From: Hoeflea sp.
GTDB lineage: Bacteria > Pseudomonadota > Alphaproteobacteria > Rhizobiales > Rhizobiaceae
Reading direction: 5' to 3'
NCBI RefSeq assembly: GCF_002733955.1
Contig: NZ_NVXQ01000006.1
Span: forward strand, 177,351-241,350
DNA length: 64,000 nt
Shown in pieces: positions 28,295 through 41,465 of this stretch. The notes beneath the pieces are model-generated. The model was given only the letters and a program-made list of their open reading frames with translations, did not search any database and was not told the origin of the DNA. A program made the translations under genes and the position numbers. Position 1 is the first letter of the stretch. The number at the start of each line of letters is the position of its first letter.

Positions 28295-29051
28295 GATTGA
28301 TCCCCCTGACCCCGATGCGGAGAGTGCCGCGCACGTCGCGCTGTCCTGGCACGAAGGCGATATGCCTTATTCCGAGGAATTTGGCGACTTTTATTATTCC
28401 AGGGCAGATGGCCGGGCGGAATGCCGCCACGTGTTCCTGGGCGCAAACCGGCTGCCCGAGCGCTTTGCCGGAAGGCCGCATTTCGTTATCGCCGAGCTGG
28501 GCTTTGGCACCGGCCTGAACTTCATTGAAACCTGGTCAGCCTGGGAGGCTGCGGCACCACAGGGCGCGCGGCTCGACTTTCACTCCTTCGAATTGCGGTT
28601 GCTTGACCGGGAAAACATCGAGCGGGCGCTCTCCACCTGGCCGGATCTGTCCATCAAGGCGCGCAAGCTCACAGAAACATGGCCCGATCAGCCGGATGGC
28701 GACGTTTTGATAGACTTCGCCCGCGAGGACAAGACCATGTCTTTGCACATTCATTGCGGACTGGCGCTGGAGCAATTGAGCGCCGCGACATTTGTTGCAG
28801 ATGCCTGGTTTCTTGATGGGTTTTCCCCGGCCCGCAATCCCGACATGTGGTCGGCGGAGTTAATGCGTGCAGTCGCAGAACACACGGTCGAAGGCGGCAC
28901 ATTTGCCACCTATTCAGCGGCCGGCTGGGTGCGGCGGAACCTGCAGGCGGCAGGGTTTCGCGTGGAAAAACGCCCCGGCCACAGCGGCAAGCGTGACATG
29001 AGCGCGGGCGTCCTCATCGACGCGCCAGAACGGCCAGCGGACGCAGGCTGA
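28293..29051 (+). CDS. mnmD: tRNA wobble-uridine methyltransferase MnmD
   Basis: MnmD methylates 5-aminomethyl-2-thiouridine at position 34 of tRNAs with S-adenosylmethionine. The 252-residue protein has the N-terminal WHEGDMPYSEEFGDFYYS and the SAM-binding FVIAELGFGTGLNFIETW, and the catalytic region VADAWFLDGFSPARNPDMW. This corresponds to the N-terminal half of bifunctional MnmC. The ATG at 28293 overlaps the divergent flavoprotein start and no clear Shine-Dalgarno precedes it, so leaderless translation is possible. Length fits the stand-alone enzyme. Confidence 0.9.
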   Translation: MIDPPDPDAESAAHVALSWHEGDMPYSEEFGDFYYSRADGRAECRHVFLGANRLPERFAGRPHFVIAELGFGTGLNFIETWSAWEAAAPQGARLDFHSFELRLLDRENIERALSTWPDLSIKARKLTETWPDQPDGDVLIDFAREDKTMSLHIHCGLALEQLSAATFVADAWFLDGFSPARNPDMWSAELMRAVAEHTVEGGTFATYSAAGWVRRNLQAAGFRVEKRPGHSGKRDMSAGVLIDAPERPADAG

Positions 29052-29107
29052 TCAAGCGTAGTTCGCCCCGTCATCCTGCCGGCCACCCAGCCATGCCCGC
29101 CCGCTGC

Positions 29108-33016
<3,909 letters not shown>

Positions 33017-33254
33017 CCACCAATTTGCACAATTGCTTTAAATAAAGCGTTAACCATCAATTACGGAGTAAACAGGCCGGCTTTCGCGAAACTGGATCGA
33101 GCTTTCTCGTAGAGATTGAAGTCACGGATTGCGGCCGCTGAAATCGACTTGCCGGATGACGCCGTCCGGAATAGCGTCCGTTTTGATGAACCCTGCGGCC
33201 CATGCATTGCGGCGGGATGAGACGAGATTTCGGCACGGGACAGGGCGCAGCGCA

Positions 33255-34853
33255 ATGAGCAAGAACGAGGATATCTCCGCCGGTGCAGTCGAGAACACCG
33301 CCGGTGTCTCGGAACGTCGCAGGCGTGCCGGGGGCGGACGCAGCGGCGATCGCGGCAAAGGCAGAAAGAGCCCCGCAACCCTGCGTTACCGATCTATCCT
33401 CAACACGCAGGCCCCCTCGCTGATCCTGTCTGAGGAGGGGCTGGAGGCGATCCATGAAGCCTCCCTGGACGTGCTCGAGCAGATCGGTGTCGATTTCATG
33501 CTGCCTGAAGCCCGCACGCTTCTTGCCGCAGCCGGCGCGCAGGTTGTTGCCGGAACCGAAAGAGTGCGGCTTGATCGCGGCCTGATCATGGACCTTGTCG
33601 CAAAAGCGCCGGGCCCGTTCACGCTGCATGCGCGCAACCCGGAGCGCAATGTCGCCATCGGCGGGCGCACAATGGCATTCGCCCAGGTTGCCTCCGCACC
33701 CTATTGCTCCGACCGAGACAATGGCCGCAGAACAGGGACACAGGAAGATTTTCGCAACCTGATCAAGCTGGCGCAATCCTACGACATCATCCACATGAAC
33801 GGCGGCTACCCGGTGGAGCCGACCGATCTTCACGCTTCGGTGCGCCATCTCGATTGCCTGTCCGATCTGGTCAAGCTTACGGACAAGCCGTTTCATGCCT
33901 ATTCGCTGGGCAGACAGCGCAATCTCGATGCACTCGAGATTGCGCGCATCGGGCGCGGGGTGAGCGCTGAGCAAATGGAAGCCGAGCCTTCGCTGTTTAC
34001 AATCATCAACGCCTCTTCGCCGCTGCGCTATGATGCACCGATGCTCCAAGGCATTCTCGAGATGTCGTCGCGCAACCAGGTGGTGGTGATCACCCCGTTC
34101 ACGCTGGCCGGCGCCATGGCGCCGGTGACCGTTGCCGGTGCGCTGGTGCAGCAGAATGCCGAAGCGCTGGCCGGAATCGCCTTTACCCAGCTGGTTCGCC
34201 CCGGCGCACCGGTGGTCTATGGCGGCTTCACATCGAATGTCGACATGAAGTCCGGCGCGCCTGCTTTCGGGACGCCGGAATACATGAAAGCGGTGATGGC
34301 CGGCGGGCAATTGGCCCGGCGCTACGGCCTGCCCTACCGGACGTCCAACACCTGTGCGGCCAACACGCTCGACGCCCAGTCGGCCTATGAATCCATGATG
34401 TCGCTGTGGGGCCTGGTTCAGGGCGGCGGCAACTTCATCATGCATGCGGCGGGCTGGATGGAGGGCGGACTTACGGCATCGTTCGAGAAATTCGTGATGG
34501 ACGTCGACATGCTGCAGATGGTGGCCGAATTCCTCGCGCCACTGGACACCAGTCCGGACGCCCTGGCGATGGATGCGATCGCGGAAGTCGGCCCCGGAGG
34601 GCACTATTTCGGGACCGCGCACACATTGTCACGCTACGAGACCGCGTTCTATTCACCGATCCTGTCGGACTGGCGCAATTTCGAGAGCTGGAGCCTTGCC
34701 GGTCAACCAACCACATTTGACCATGCCAACCGGGTCTGGAAGGAAACGCTGGCCAGCTACGAAGCGCCGCCGCTCGACGCGGCAATTTCGGAAGAACTCG
34801 ACGCATTCGTGGCCAGACGCAAGCAAGAAGGCGGCGTGCCGACCGATTTCTGA
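33255..34853 (+). CDS. MttB-family (trimethylamine methyltransferase-like) protein without pyrrolysine
   Basis: The 532-residue protein begins with a basic, glycine-rich extension (about 40 residues, RRRRAGGGRSGDRGKGRKS) and then the MttB barrel, from LRYRSILNTQAPSLILSEEG to the end. The frame is continuous with no in-frame TAG, so it lacks the pyrrolysine of methanogen MttB. Non-pyrrolysine members include the glycine-betaine demethylase MtgB; no corrinoid protein or corrinoid methyltransferase is encoded nearby. Substrate is likely a quaternary amine, but this is inference. The start is taken at ATG 33255; no strong Shine-Dalgarno is seen. Its TGA abuts the TCA (reverse TGA) of the DMT gene. 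Confidence 0.85.
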   Translation: MSKNEDISAGAVENTAGVSERRRRAGGGRSGDRGKGRKSPATLRYRSILNTQAPSLILSEEGLEAIHEASLDVLEQIGVDFMLPEARTLLAAAGAQVVAGTERVRLDRGLIMDLVAKAPGPFTLHARNPERNVAIGGRTMAFAQVASAPYCSDRDNGRRTGTQEDFRNLIKLAQSYDIIHMNGGYPVEPTDLHASVRHLDCLSDLVKLTDKPFHAYSLGRQRNLDALEIARIGRGVSAEQMEAEPSLFTIINASSPLRYDAPMLQGILEMSSRNQVVVITPFTLAGAMAPVTVAGALVQQNAEALAGIAFTQLVRPGAPVVYGGFTSNVDMKSGAPAFGTPEYMKAVMAGGQLARRYGLPYRTSNTCAANTLDAQSAYESMMSLWGLVQGGGNFIMHAAGWMEGGLTASFEKFVMDVDMLQMVAEFLAPLDTSPDALAMDAIAEVGPGGHYFGTAHTLSRYETAFYSPILSDWRNFESWSLAGQPTTFDHANRVWKETLASYEAPPLDAAISEELDAFVARRKQEGGVPTDF

Positions 34854-35741
34854 TCAGGCAATGACTCGGGTCTTGCGATTGGTCAGCCAGACGCCAAACA
34901 CCACAATCACCGTGCCGACAATCATGGGAATCGTCAGGGCTTCGCCGAACAGGAACCAACTTTCGATCGCAACTGCAGGCGGCACCAGATAGGTCAGCGA
35001 CGCGGCGCGGGAGACCTGGCCGCGGCGGATGAGATAGAGCAGCAGCATGATCGAGACCAGGGACAGGCCGAAAACCGACCAGGCCATGGCGAGCGCGAAC
35101 TCGAGGTTCCAGTCAATTCGCATCGGCTCGATCAGCAGCGCCAGCGGCAGGACCACGAGAAATCCCCCGACATATTGCAAGGCTGCAATGGCGCGCAGAT
35201 CGCCGTGCTGAAGATAGCGCTTCTGATAGATGGTCCCGGCCGTGACCGAAGCCATGGCGAAGACATTGACCAGCAATGGCAGCAGCGCAATCTGCAAGGT
35301 GGAGGTGTCAAGCGCGGTCAGCCGCGGCAGGATTGCCACGCTCAACCCGGCAAACCCCATTACCACGCCAAGCCGCTGGGAACCGGTCAGACGCTCGCCG
35401 ACAATGATCGGCGCAACCATCGCCGTCAGCAGCGGCTGCAGGGCTGCGATGAGCCCCGAGACAGAGGACGGCACGCCCTGGGAAATCGCCCACCAGACAC
35501 CGCCGAGGTAGATGCCGTGCAAAAACACGCCGGAGACCACCGCGTGCACCCATCCGGCACGGGTCGAAGGCCAGACTGCGCGACTTGCGAAGGTGATCAC
35601 GGCGAACAGAACCGCAGCAAGCGTGAAGCGCAGGCTCAGGAAAGTCAGCGGATCAGCGTGAGGGCTCGCGTATTTGGCCACAATCCATCCGGTGGACCAG
35701 AGCAGAACAAACAGTGCCGGAGCAATGCGATCGAGAGTCAT
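34854..35741 (-). CDS. DMT-superfamily (EamA) transporter
   Basis: The 295-residue protein has ten hydrophobic segments in two EamA repeats, starting MTLDRIAPALFVLLWSTGWI and with GLIAALQPLLTAMVAPIIVGE in the first repeat. EamA proteins export amino acids and other metabolites; the substrate is not shown. The start at 35741 is favoured; 29 more in-frame codons upstream exist. The gene is convergent with the MttB-family gene without any intergenic base. Confidence 0.88.
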   Translation of the reverse strand: MTLDRIAPALFVLLWSTGWIVAKYASPHADPLTFLSLRFTLAAVLFAVITFASRAVWPSTRAGWVHAVVSGVFLHGIYLGGVWWAISQGVPSSVSGLIAALQPLLTAMVAPIIVGERLTGSQRLGVVMGFAGLSVAILPRLTALDTSTLQIALLPLLVNVFAMASVTAGTIYQKRYLQHGDLRAIAALQYVGGFLVVLPLALLIEPMRIDWNLEFALAMAWSVFGLSLVSIMLLLYLIRRGQVSRAASLTYLVPPAVAIESWFLFGEALTIPMIVGTVIVVFGVWLTNRKTRVIA

Positions 35742-36003
35742 TGTTGATCCAGCTGGTTGGAATGCCATGAGTCGCGCCCGTGATGAGCGACGTTTTTCAG
35801 CGATAGACCCGGCGAAGCGGAGATGCAACCCCGGCTTTCGGGTGCAGCTTCATCGGCCTGCGATCAGCGCGCGGACCGCTGGCGGTCCATAAGAAATTAC
35901 GGGAAAAAATGTTAGATTTCAGCGAATATCAGAATTTGCGCATGGTTCTTGCTTTCTCCCCCATGATGCGATCTTATGACTTCAAAAGGGGAGCGCCAAA
36001 CAC

Positions 36004-37413
36004 GTGCCTTTCGATGAAATGCTGACTGCGGACAACCTTCCGCGTGCGCCCTATGAGGGCTACTTCAACTGGCACTCGGAACAGAAAACGTCCGATCTGA
36101 TCAAGAAATCCCGGGACGCGGAAAACATCTTCCGCAAGACCGGCATCACCTTTGCGGTCTATGGCAAGGAGGATTCATCCGAGCGGCTGATCCCGTTTGA
36201 TATCGTGCCAAGGATCATCTCCGGCTCTGAATGGCGCAAGCTTGCGCAAGGCATCGAGCAGAGGGTGATGGCGCTCAACGCTTTCCTGGATGACATCTAC
36301 CACAAGCAGGAAATCATCAAGGCCGGTCGTGTGCCGCGCGCGCTGATCGAGAAGAACGACGCGTTTCTGCCTGAAATGATCGGCATGCGGCCGCCGGGCG
36401 GCGTCTACACGCACATTATCGGCACCGACATCGTTCGCACCGGCGAAGGCCAGTTCTACGTGCTCGAGGACAATGCGCGGACGCCGTCGGGCGTGTCGTA
36501 CATGCTCGAGAACCGCGAAACCATGATGCAGATGTTTCCCGAGCTGTTTCACCTCAACAAGGTGCGCCCGGTTGAAAACTATCCCAAACTGCTGCGTCAG
36601 AGCCTGGCGGCGGTGGCGCCTCCGGGCTGCAACGGCAGGCCGCGCATTGCGGTGCTGACACCCGGCATCTTCAACTCCGCCTTTTACGAGCATGCCTATC
36701 TGGCAGACCAGATGGGTGTCGAGCTGGTGGAAGGCTCCGACCTGCGGGTCATGGACGGCAAGGTGGTGATGCGGACGACGCAGGGCTACCAGGCGATCGA
36801 CGTGCTCTACAGGCGCGTTGACGATGATTTCCTCGATCCGCTGAGCTTCCGCCCGGATTCGGCACTCGGCGTTCCAGGTATCATGGACGTTTACCGGGCC
36901 GGCAACATCACGATTGCCAATGCCCCCGGCACCGGCATTGCCGACGACAAGGCAATCTATTCCTACATGCCGGAAATCGTCGAATTCTACACCGGCCAGA
37001 AGCCGATCCTCGAGAATGTGCCGACCTATCGCTGCTCAGAGCCTGAGATGCTGAAATATGTGCTGGAAAACCTGCCCGAGCTGGTGGTCAAGGAAGTGCA
37101 CGGTTCCGGCGGCTATGGCATGCTGGTGGGACCGGCTGCAAGCAAGCGCGAGTGCAAGGAATTCGCCGAGAAGCTCAAGGCGCGGCCGGCCAATTACATC
37201 GCGCAGCCGACCCTGTCACTCTCGACCGTTCCGATCCTTACCAAGAAGGGGCTGGCGCCCCGCCATGTCGATCTGAGGCCGTTCGTGCTTGTGTCCAACA
37301 AGATACAGATCATTCCGGGCGGTCTGACGCGCGTGGCGCTGAAAGAAGGCTCCCTTGTGGTCAACTCCAGCCAGGGAGGCGGCACCAAGGACACCTGGGT
37401 GCTGGAGGACTGA
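36004..37413 (+). CDS. Circularly permuted type-2 ATP-grasp protein
   Basis: The 469-residue protein begins FDEMLTADNLPRAPY and has the DUF404/DUF407 (CP_ATPgrasp) signatures: LEDNARTPSGVSYMLENR near residue 159, DVLYRRVDDDFLDPL near 263, and ELVVKEVHGSGGYGML near 360. ATP-grasp enzymes make amide bonds by ligating a carboxylate and an amine with ATP. The start is a GTG at 36004 with GGGGAG eight bases upstream. It is the first of four genes in order ATP-grasp, alpha-E, transglutaminase, Anbu, a combination known from comparative genomics as a predicted peptide-ligase system. The product of the reaction is not known. Confidence 0.9.
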   Translation: MPFDEMLTADNLPRAPYEGYFNWHSEQKTSDLIKKSRDAENIFRKTGITFAVYGKEDSSERLIPFDIVPRIISGSEWRKLAQGIEQRVMALNAFLDDIYHKQEIIKAGRVPRALIEKNDAFLPEMIGMRPPGGVYTHIIGTDIVRTGEGQFYVLEDNARTPSGVSYMLENRETMMQMFPELFHLNKVRPVENYPKLLRQSLAAVAPPGCNGRPRIAVLTPGIFNSAFYEHAYLADQMGVELVEGSDLRVMDGKVVMRTTQGYQAIDVLYRRVDDDFLDPLSFRPDSALGVPGIMDVYRAGNITIANAPGTGIADDKAIYSYMPEIVEFYTGQKPILENVPTYRCSEPEMLKYVLENLPELVVKEVHGSGGYGMLVGPAASKRECKEFAEKLKARPANYIAQPTLSLSTVPILTKKGLAPRHVDLRPFVLVSNKIQIIPGGLTRVALKEGSLVVNSSQGGGTKDTWVLED

Positions 37414-37415
37414 AC

Positions 37416-38360
37416 ATGCTGGGAAGAACCGCAAATGGCCTGTTCTGGATGTTCCGCTATATCGAGCGCGCAGAGAACACGGCCCGCCTGATCGATGCCG
37501 GGTTGCGCATGTCGCTGACGCGGATGCACGGTCACGAGGAAGAATGGGAATCGGTGCTGCGCAGTTCGGGCGTGTTCAGCGCCTATTGCGAGACCAATCC
37601 GGAAGTCACTGCAGCAGATGCCGTCAACTACCTGCTGCGCGACAGATCCAATCCATCAAGCATTCTGTGTGCCATCGAGGCGGCCCGCAACAACGGCCGC
37701 ATGGTGCGTACTGCGCTGACCCGGGAAGCCTGGGAAGCGACCAACGAGTGCTATCTCGACATCAAGTCGCAGCTGGCGCGCAAGCCCTCGAATGCCGACC
37801 TGCCGGCGATCATCGACAATATCAAGCAGCGAACAGGGCTGATCCGTGGCGCGTTCCACGGCACCATGCTGCGCAACGAGCCTTACAATTTCTCCCGTAT
37901 CGGCACCTTCATCGAGCGGGCCGACAACACCTCGCGCATACTCGACGTCAAGTATTACGTGCTGCTGCCGGCGGCATTCCAGGTCGGCTCGTCGCTCGAC
38001 AATGTGCAGTGGGAATCGATCCTGCGATCAGTGTCGGCGCACAGGTCCTATGGCTGGGTCTATGATGACGACTACAAGCCGGCCAACATCGCCGATTTTC
38101 TGATCCTTAACGGACGCATGCCGCGCTCGCTCGCCTATTGCTACGACAAGATCAACGTGAACCTGTCTTATCTCGAACGGGAATACGGCAAGCGCGACGC
38201 CTGCCATGAAACTGCCAAGGCAACGCTCGGGATGTTGCGGGAACGGGAGATACAGGCAATCATGGACACCGGGTTGCACGAATTTCTCCAGGGTTTCATC
38301 AGCCAGAACAGCCGGGTTGCTGCCGAGATCTCCGAAGCCTACCGGTTCTACCAGGACTGA
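37416..38360 (+). CDS. Alpha-E domain protein (DUF403)
   Basis: The 314-residue helical protein starts MLGRTANGLFWMFRYIERAE, the signature of the alpha-E family, with a second IGTFIERADNTSRILDVKYY near residue 165. Alpha-E proteins are always near ATP-grasp/transglutaminase genes; their biochemical role is unknown. The real start is the ATG at 37416, two bases after the ATP-grasp stop, with GGAGGAC upstream. The four-base spacing to the next gene points to one transcript. Confidence 0.92.
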   Translation: MLGRTANGLFWMFRYIERAENTARLIDAGLRMSLTRMHGHEEEWESVLRSSGVFSAYCETNPEVTAADAVNYLLRDRSNPSSILCAIEAARNNGRMVRTALTREAWEATNECYLDIKSQLARKPSNADLPAIIDNIKQRTGLIRGAFHGTMLRNEPYNFSRIGTFIERADNTSRILDVKYYVLLPAAFQVGSSLDNVQWESILRSVSAHRSYGWVYDDDYKPANIADFLILNGRMPRSLAYCYDKINVNLSYLEREYGKRDACHETAKATLGMLREREIQAIMDTGLHEFLQGFISQNSRVAAEISEAYRFYQD

Positions 38361-38364
38361 TCTG

Positions 38365-39159
38365 ATGCAGCTCAAGATTTCCCACGTCACCGAATACGCC
38401 TATGCGCAGCCTGTGCGCTACGCCTTGCAACGCCTCAGGCTGACACCGCAAAGCAGCCAGTTGCAGACCGTGCATTCCTGGTCGACGGAAGTCGAAGGCG
38501 GCGCTGTCGAGGCCCGCTATGTCGACCATTACGGCAATGTCGTGGAACTGGTCAGTGCAAGCCGTGACACCGAAGCCATCAAGGTGGTGGCCTCGGGGCT
38601 GGTGGAAACCAACGACAAGAGCGGCGTCTCCGGGCCGCACCGCGCCTACATGCCTCTCTGGCTCTACCAGCGCGACACGGCGCTGACCAAGCCGGGCAAG
38701 ATGATAAGGGAACTGGTGCGCAGCATTGGCAAGGGCGAACCGCTCGAGCAATTGCACGGTTTGATGGGTGCCCTGAACCAGACAATGGCCTACGTCCCGG
38801 GCGCGACCCAGACCCAGACCATTGCCGAAGACGCTTTGGCGGCGGGCGAAGGCGTCTGCCAGGATCATGCCCAGGCCTTTGCGGCGGCGGCGCGGGTGAT
38901 GGGATATCCGGCGCGTTACGTCTCGGGCTATCTGATGATGGAAGACACTCCCGACCAGGCGGCCAGCCATGCCTGGGCCGAAGCCCATGTCGACGGGCTG
39001 GGCTGGGTCGGGTTCGATCCCGCCAACGACATGTGCCCTGATGACCGTTATGTGCATATTGCCCATGGCCTGGATTACAAGGACGCGGCGCCGATTTCAG
39101 GCATCCGCACCGGGACCGGTGAAGAACAGCTTGCAGTCCACATCACAGTCGAGCAATAA
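38365..39159 (+). CDS. Transglutaminase-like cysteine protease family protein
   Basis: The 264-residue protein has the bacterial transglutaminase N-terminal domain (MQLKISHVTEYAYAQPVRYA) and a transglutaminase core with a complete triad: Cys165 in GEGVCQDHAQAF, His202 in SHAWAEAH and Asp218 in GFDPAND. In this neighbourhood such proteins are predicted to act as peptidases, peptide-amide hydrolases or cross-linkers. There is no signal peptide, so it should work in the cytoplasm. It lies four bases after the alpha-E gene. Confidence 0.92.
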   Translation: MQLKISHVTEYAYAQPVRYALQRLRLTPQSSQLQTVHSWSTEVEGGAVEARYVDHYGNVVELVSASRDTEAIKVVASGLVETNDKSGVSGPHRAYMPLWLYQRDTALTKPGKMIRELVRSIGKGEPLEQLHGLMGALNQTMAYVPGATQTQTIAEDALAAGEGVCQDHAQAFAAAARVMGYPARYVSGYLMMEDTPDQAASHAWAEAHVDGLGWVGFDPANDMCPDDRYVHIAHGLDYKDAAPISGIRTGTGEEQLAVHITVEQ

Positions 39160-39195
39160 GAATCCTGCTTAATTCTCGGAGCTGATTCGCACATC

Positions 39196-39930
39196 ATGAC
39201 TTATTGTGTCGGGCTACGCCTCAACAAGGGCCTCGTGTTCATGTCCGACACCCGGACCAACGCGGGCGTCGACAACATTTCGACCTTTCGCAAGATGTAT
39301 ACCTGGAGCGCGCCTGGCGACCGGCTGATGACGCTGCTGTCGGCCGGCAACCTGGCGACGACGCAGACCGTTGTCAGCATGCTCGAAGAGCATTCCAAGG
39401 CAGCCGAAGACCGGCACCCCGACATCATGAAAGTGCCTTCGATGTTCGAAGCCGCGCGGCTGGTCGGGCAGACGGTGCGCGAGGTGATCAAGACCGCATC
39501 GGATGGCGGGCATCAGAGCGAATCCGGCTTCAGCGCGACGTTCATCCTCGGCGGACAGGTGGCCGGCGGGGCGATGCGCCTGTTCCTGATCTACCCTGAA
39601 GGCAATTTCATCGAAGCCACCGAGGACAACCCGTTCTTCCAGATCGGCGAGCACAAATACGGAAAGCCGATCCTGGTCCGCGCCTACGATCCGGACATGA
39701 GCTTCGAGATGGCCACCAAGCTGCTCTATGTCTCGTTTGATTCGACGCTCAAGTCCAACCTCTCTGTGGGGCTGCCGCTGGATCTGCAGTTTTACGAGAT
39801 CGACAGCCTGACCAAGGGCTATGAGCGCCGCATCCAGGCCACCGATCCCTATTACCGCAAGATTTCCGACGGTTGGTCGGATGCGCTGCGGTCGGCCTTC
39901 AACAGCCTGCCGGATTTCAAGCGGGACTGA
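39196..39930 (+). CDS. Anbu, bacterial proteasome-like peptidase
   Basis: The 244-residue protein begins MTYCVGLRLNKGLVFMSDTR; removal of Met would expose Thr2 as N-terminal nucleophile, as in proteasome beta subunits. GLVFMSDTRTNAGVDN and LLSAGNLATTQTV match the Anbu (ancestral beta subunit) family. It is distinct from HslV and the actinobacterial proteasome. Structural work on Anbu describes open ring or helical assemblies, and its role has not been settled. It is the last gene of the ATP-grasp operon, 36 bases after the transglutaminase, so it may process the peptides that this system makes. Confidence 0.9.
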   Translation: MTYCVGLRLNKGLVFMSDTRTNAGVDNISTFRKMYTWSAPGDRLMTLLSAGNLATTQTVVSMLEEHSKAAEDRHPDIMKVPSMFEAARLVGQTVREVIKTASDGGHQSESGFSATFILGGQVAGGAMRLFLIYPEGNFIEATEDNPFFQIGEHKYGKPILVRAYDPDMSFEMATKLLYVSFDSTLKSNLSVGLPLDLQFYEIDSLTKGYERRIQATDPYYRKISDGWSDALRSAFNSLPDFKRD

Positions 39931-39961
39931 GCCTCGGGTCGCTCCAGTTAAGACGCATCCA

Positions 39962-40594
39962 CTACTGCGCCGCTGCGGCGGGGCGCAGCCCCCCGGTTTC
40001 CTCGATGAATGCCACAACATCCTCGATGCCGGCGCCGCGGCGCATGTCGGTGAACAGGTGCGGGCGGCCCTTTCGCCCGGCAGCGGCATCGCGCTCCATG
40101 ACCGACAGATCCGCCCCGACATGGGGCGCGAGATCCATCTTGTTGATCACCAGAAGATCGGACCGAGTGATGGCCGGCCCTCCCTTGCGCGGGATTTCCT
40201 CGCCCTGGCACACGGAAATCACGTAGATTGTCAGATCGGCGAGATCCGGGGAAAAGGTGGCAGCCAGATTGTCGCCTCCCGATTCAATGAAGATCACATC
40301 GAGATCGGGATGCTTCTCGTTCAGCGCATCGATGGCGCGCAAATTCAGCGACGCATCCTCGCGGATGGCCGTGTGCGGGCAGCCTCCGGTCTCCACGCCG
40401 ACGACACGATCCGACGGCAGCGCCTGCATACGCACCAGCGCCTCGGCGTCCTCGCGGGTGTAGATGTCATTGGTGATCACGGCGACGGAATAGTTCTCGC
40501 GCATCGCCTTGCAGAGCTTGTCGGTGAGCGAAGTCTTGCCGGAGCCCACGGGGCCACCGATGCCGACGCGGAGCGGGCCATTGGATGAGGTCAT
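39962..40594 (-). CDS. ureG: Urease accessory GTPase UreG
   Basis: UreG hydrolyses GTP while nickel is delivered to the urease active site. The 210-residue SIMIBI GTPase has the P loop [11 protein letters not shown] near residue 13, the nickel-binding motif region [17 protein letters not shown] near residue 65 (CPH), and NKMD for guanine recognition. Its ATG overlaps the ureF stop by four bases. It is the last gene of ureE-DUF6434-ureF-ureG. Its stop is 31 bases from that of the convergent Anbu gene. Confidence 0.96.
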   Translation of the reverse strand: MTSSNGPLRVGIGGPVGSGKTSLTDKLCKAMRENYSVAVITNDIYTREDAEALVRMQALPSDRVVGVETGGCPHTAIREDASLNLRAIDALNEKHPDLDVIFIESGGDNLAATFSPDLADLTIYVISVCQGEEIPRKGGPAITRSDLLVINKMDLAPHVGADLSVMERDAAAGRKGRPHLFTDMRRGAGIEDVVAFIEETGGLRPAAAAQ

Positions 40595-41250
40595 GACAGG
40601 AACAACCGTGGTTCGAGGGTTTCGTGATTCATCGAGGCAATATCCGCGATAAAGGCTGCAGCGCCAAGATCTTCCAGTGTCGAAGCTGCGGCGCGATCCG
40701 CGGTGGCCTCGACCACCGGCTCAAGGCCGGCCAGGATCTTGGCCGCGCCATCCTGGCCCGTGACCGACAACCTGATCGCACACTGCAGCTGGTTGGAGAC
40801 GAAGGCATGGAGATAAGCGCCGGCGGTCAGGCGTATGTCGAGGCCTTCCACCGCAGCGGCGATGCCGATTGCGACCGGCAGCGGCGTGTTCCGGTCCGGA
40901 AAATGCTGTGGTCCGACCCAGTGGGAAACCGCCTGTATGAACGAGGTGCCCTGCCCCCTTGTCTCGTCAAGGCGTTGCTGTCCAACACAGAGCGCCAGGC
41001 AAAGATCCGTGAGCTCTTCAAGCTTGGGCTTGTCAGCCAAACAGCGGTGGGCTTCGGCGAGCAGCACCGCGTCGTTCCACTGCGCGCCTTGCGTGATCTG
41101 CACGCGAATCCAGCCGGCAAGAGAGGATTGATCGCTGACATGGCCGCTCTGCACAGCCTGCTCAAGGCCGGCGGAATAGGCGAAACCGCCAATCGGGAAC
41201 ACCGGCGAGAGCCAGCTCATCAGTTTGAGCAATTGGGTTGCGCTGGTCAT
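40591..41250 (-). CDS. ureF: Urease accessory protein UreF
   Basis: UreF bridges UreG and the apo-urease-UreD complex and acts as a fidelity factor. The 219-residue all-helical protein begins [20 protein letters not shown], with [17 protein letters not shown] typical of UreF. The start at 41250 is chosen since it overlaps the upstream small gene's stop by four bases (ATGA). A start at 41274 would add eight residues with no support. Confidence 0.94.
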   Translation of the reverse strand: MTSATQLLKLMSWLSPVFPIGGFAYSAGLEQAVQSGHVSDQSSLAGWIRVQITQGAQWNDAVLLAEAHRCLADKPKLEELTDLCLALCVGQQRLDETRGQGTSFIQAVSHWVGPQHFPDRNTPLPVAIGIAAAVEGLDIRLTAGAYLHAFVSNQLQCAIRLSVTGQDGAAKILAGLEPVVEATADRAAASTLEDLGAAAFIADIASMNHETLEPRLFLS

Positions 41251-41465
41251 CTCGTAGCCTCGCGGCGCCGCCATTCGGCCACGGCTTCGGCCATGGTCGA
41301 TCCGGCATGAGCCTTCATCCAGGCCATGAAGGGCCGATCGAACTTGAAGTGATCGCCAATCGCTGACTTGAAAAAACGCCGCACATTCTGTGTGTTGCGG
41401 TAGTTCGCATCGATGATGGTGCTGTCGGCAGCCGGATCTGAATGCCAGTCACGGATATCAGTCAT
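41247..41465 (-). CDS. DUF6434-like small protein between ureE and ureF
   Basis: The 72-residue protein begins [20 protein letters not shown] and holds the stretch [13 protein letters not shown], then [13 protein letters not shown], which I recognise as DUF6434-like. Its start overlaps the ureE stop by eight bases and its stop overlaps the ureF start by four (ATGA), so it is translated together with two urease maturation proteins. That placement suggests a role in nickel delivery or urease assembly, but the protein contains no cysteine and few histidines, so it is not an obvious metal binder. The function is unknown. Confidence 0.82.
   Translation of the reverse strand: MTDIRDWHSDPAADSTIIDANYRNTQNVRRFFKSAIGDHFKFDRPFMAWMKAHAGSTMAEAVAEWRRREATR

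Noticed and set aside
33057..34622. 521-codon minus-strand frame opposite the MttB-family gene
   Set aside because: Low-complexity antisense frame without family match; the plus-strand protein is coherent.
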